From: Oscillospiraceae bacterium
GTDB lineage: Bacteria > Bacillota > Clostridia > Oscillospirales > CAG-272
Assembly: GCA_015064005.1 (NCBI GenBank)
Contig: SVTA01000011.1
Span: forward strand, 1 to 35,483
Direction: 5' to 3'
DNA length: 35,483 bases
Part shown: one piece after another, positions 35,275 to 35,483 of the stretch
Numbering within the stretch: the first letter of the stretch is position 1
Layout of the letters: each line of letters opens with the position of its first letter
The notes under the pieces: generated by a model
What the model was told of the DNA's origin: nothing
The model's database searches: none
What the model saw: the letters and a program-made list of their open reading frames with translations, nothing else
Made by a program: the position numbers and the translations under genes

Positions 35275-35483
35275 ATGCAAGAAAACAAACTCGTCGAACT
35301 TTCGATGAACTTTTCGGTTGATATTATAAACCTCGTTAAATATCTGAAATCCAATCACGAAACGATTATATCTAACCAAATCGGCAGAAGCGGCACCTCT
35401 ATTGGAGCTAATATTCACGAAGCACAATACGCACAAGGCACAAAGGATTTTATATCCAAATTTGAAATTGCTCTCAAAGAAGC
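35275..35483 (+). CDS. Four-helix-bundle protein (S23 / TIGR02436 family), truncated by the window end
   Basis: MQENKLVELSMNFSVDIINLVKYLKSNHETIISNQIGRSGTSIGANIHEAQYAQGTKDFISKFEIALKEA; family signature Q..RSGTSIGANI.EAQ.A....DF..K..IALKEA; AAGGAGG SD. Confidence 0.9.
   Translation, partial: MQENKLVELSMNFSVDIINLVKYLKSNHETIISNQIGRSGTSIGANIHEAQYAQGTKDFISKFEIALKE

Overview
The window looks like a GC-rich Clostridia-type chromosome segment (probably a gut Oscillospirales relative; this placement is inference from gene families, not a search). Gene blocks: (i) a minus-strand ROK sugar kinase and a SASA esterase / APH(3')-like kinase / M20 amidohydrolase group; (ii) a complete plus-strand arginine operon argC-argJ-argB-argD-argF with a consensus promoter and two ARG-box-like sites; (iii) a TIM-barrel sugar-phosphate isomerase, a beta-helix lipoprotein and queA; (iv) a lysine riboswitch with promoter and terminator ahead of dapA-dapB; (v) a NUDIX-MFS-GDPD operon, an AraC regulator and a Gfo/Idh/MocA oxidoreductase; (vi) recA-recX and an unassigned protein with an NlpC/P60-like motif order; (vii) tandem CNNM/CorC-type proteins, a DtxR/MntR-type regulator and RNase HI; (viii) a ~1230-aa secreted beta-helix protein; (ix) a NadE whose glutaminase domain has Gly where the catalytic Cys is expected; (x) a 3-methyladenine DNA glycosylase and tRNA-Thr(UGU) and tRNA-Tyr(GUA). 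The most unusual structure is at the two ends: arrays of different short palindromes separated by CATCAT/ATGATG, with GNA triloops (mostly GAA) or GNRA tetraloops, many containing the mini-hairpin core GCGAAGC. The right array runs directly into the -35 box of an AT-richer four-helix-bundle (S23/TIGR02436, Avd-like) gene and lies just after a duplicated tRNA-Tyr 3' end. All calls come from reading the sequence and the supplied ORF translations; no search or folding was run.
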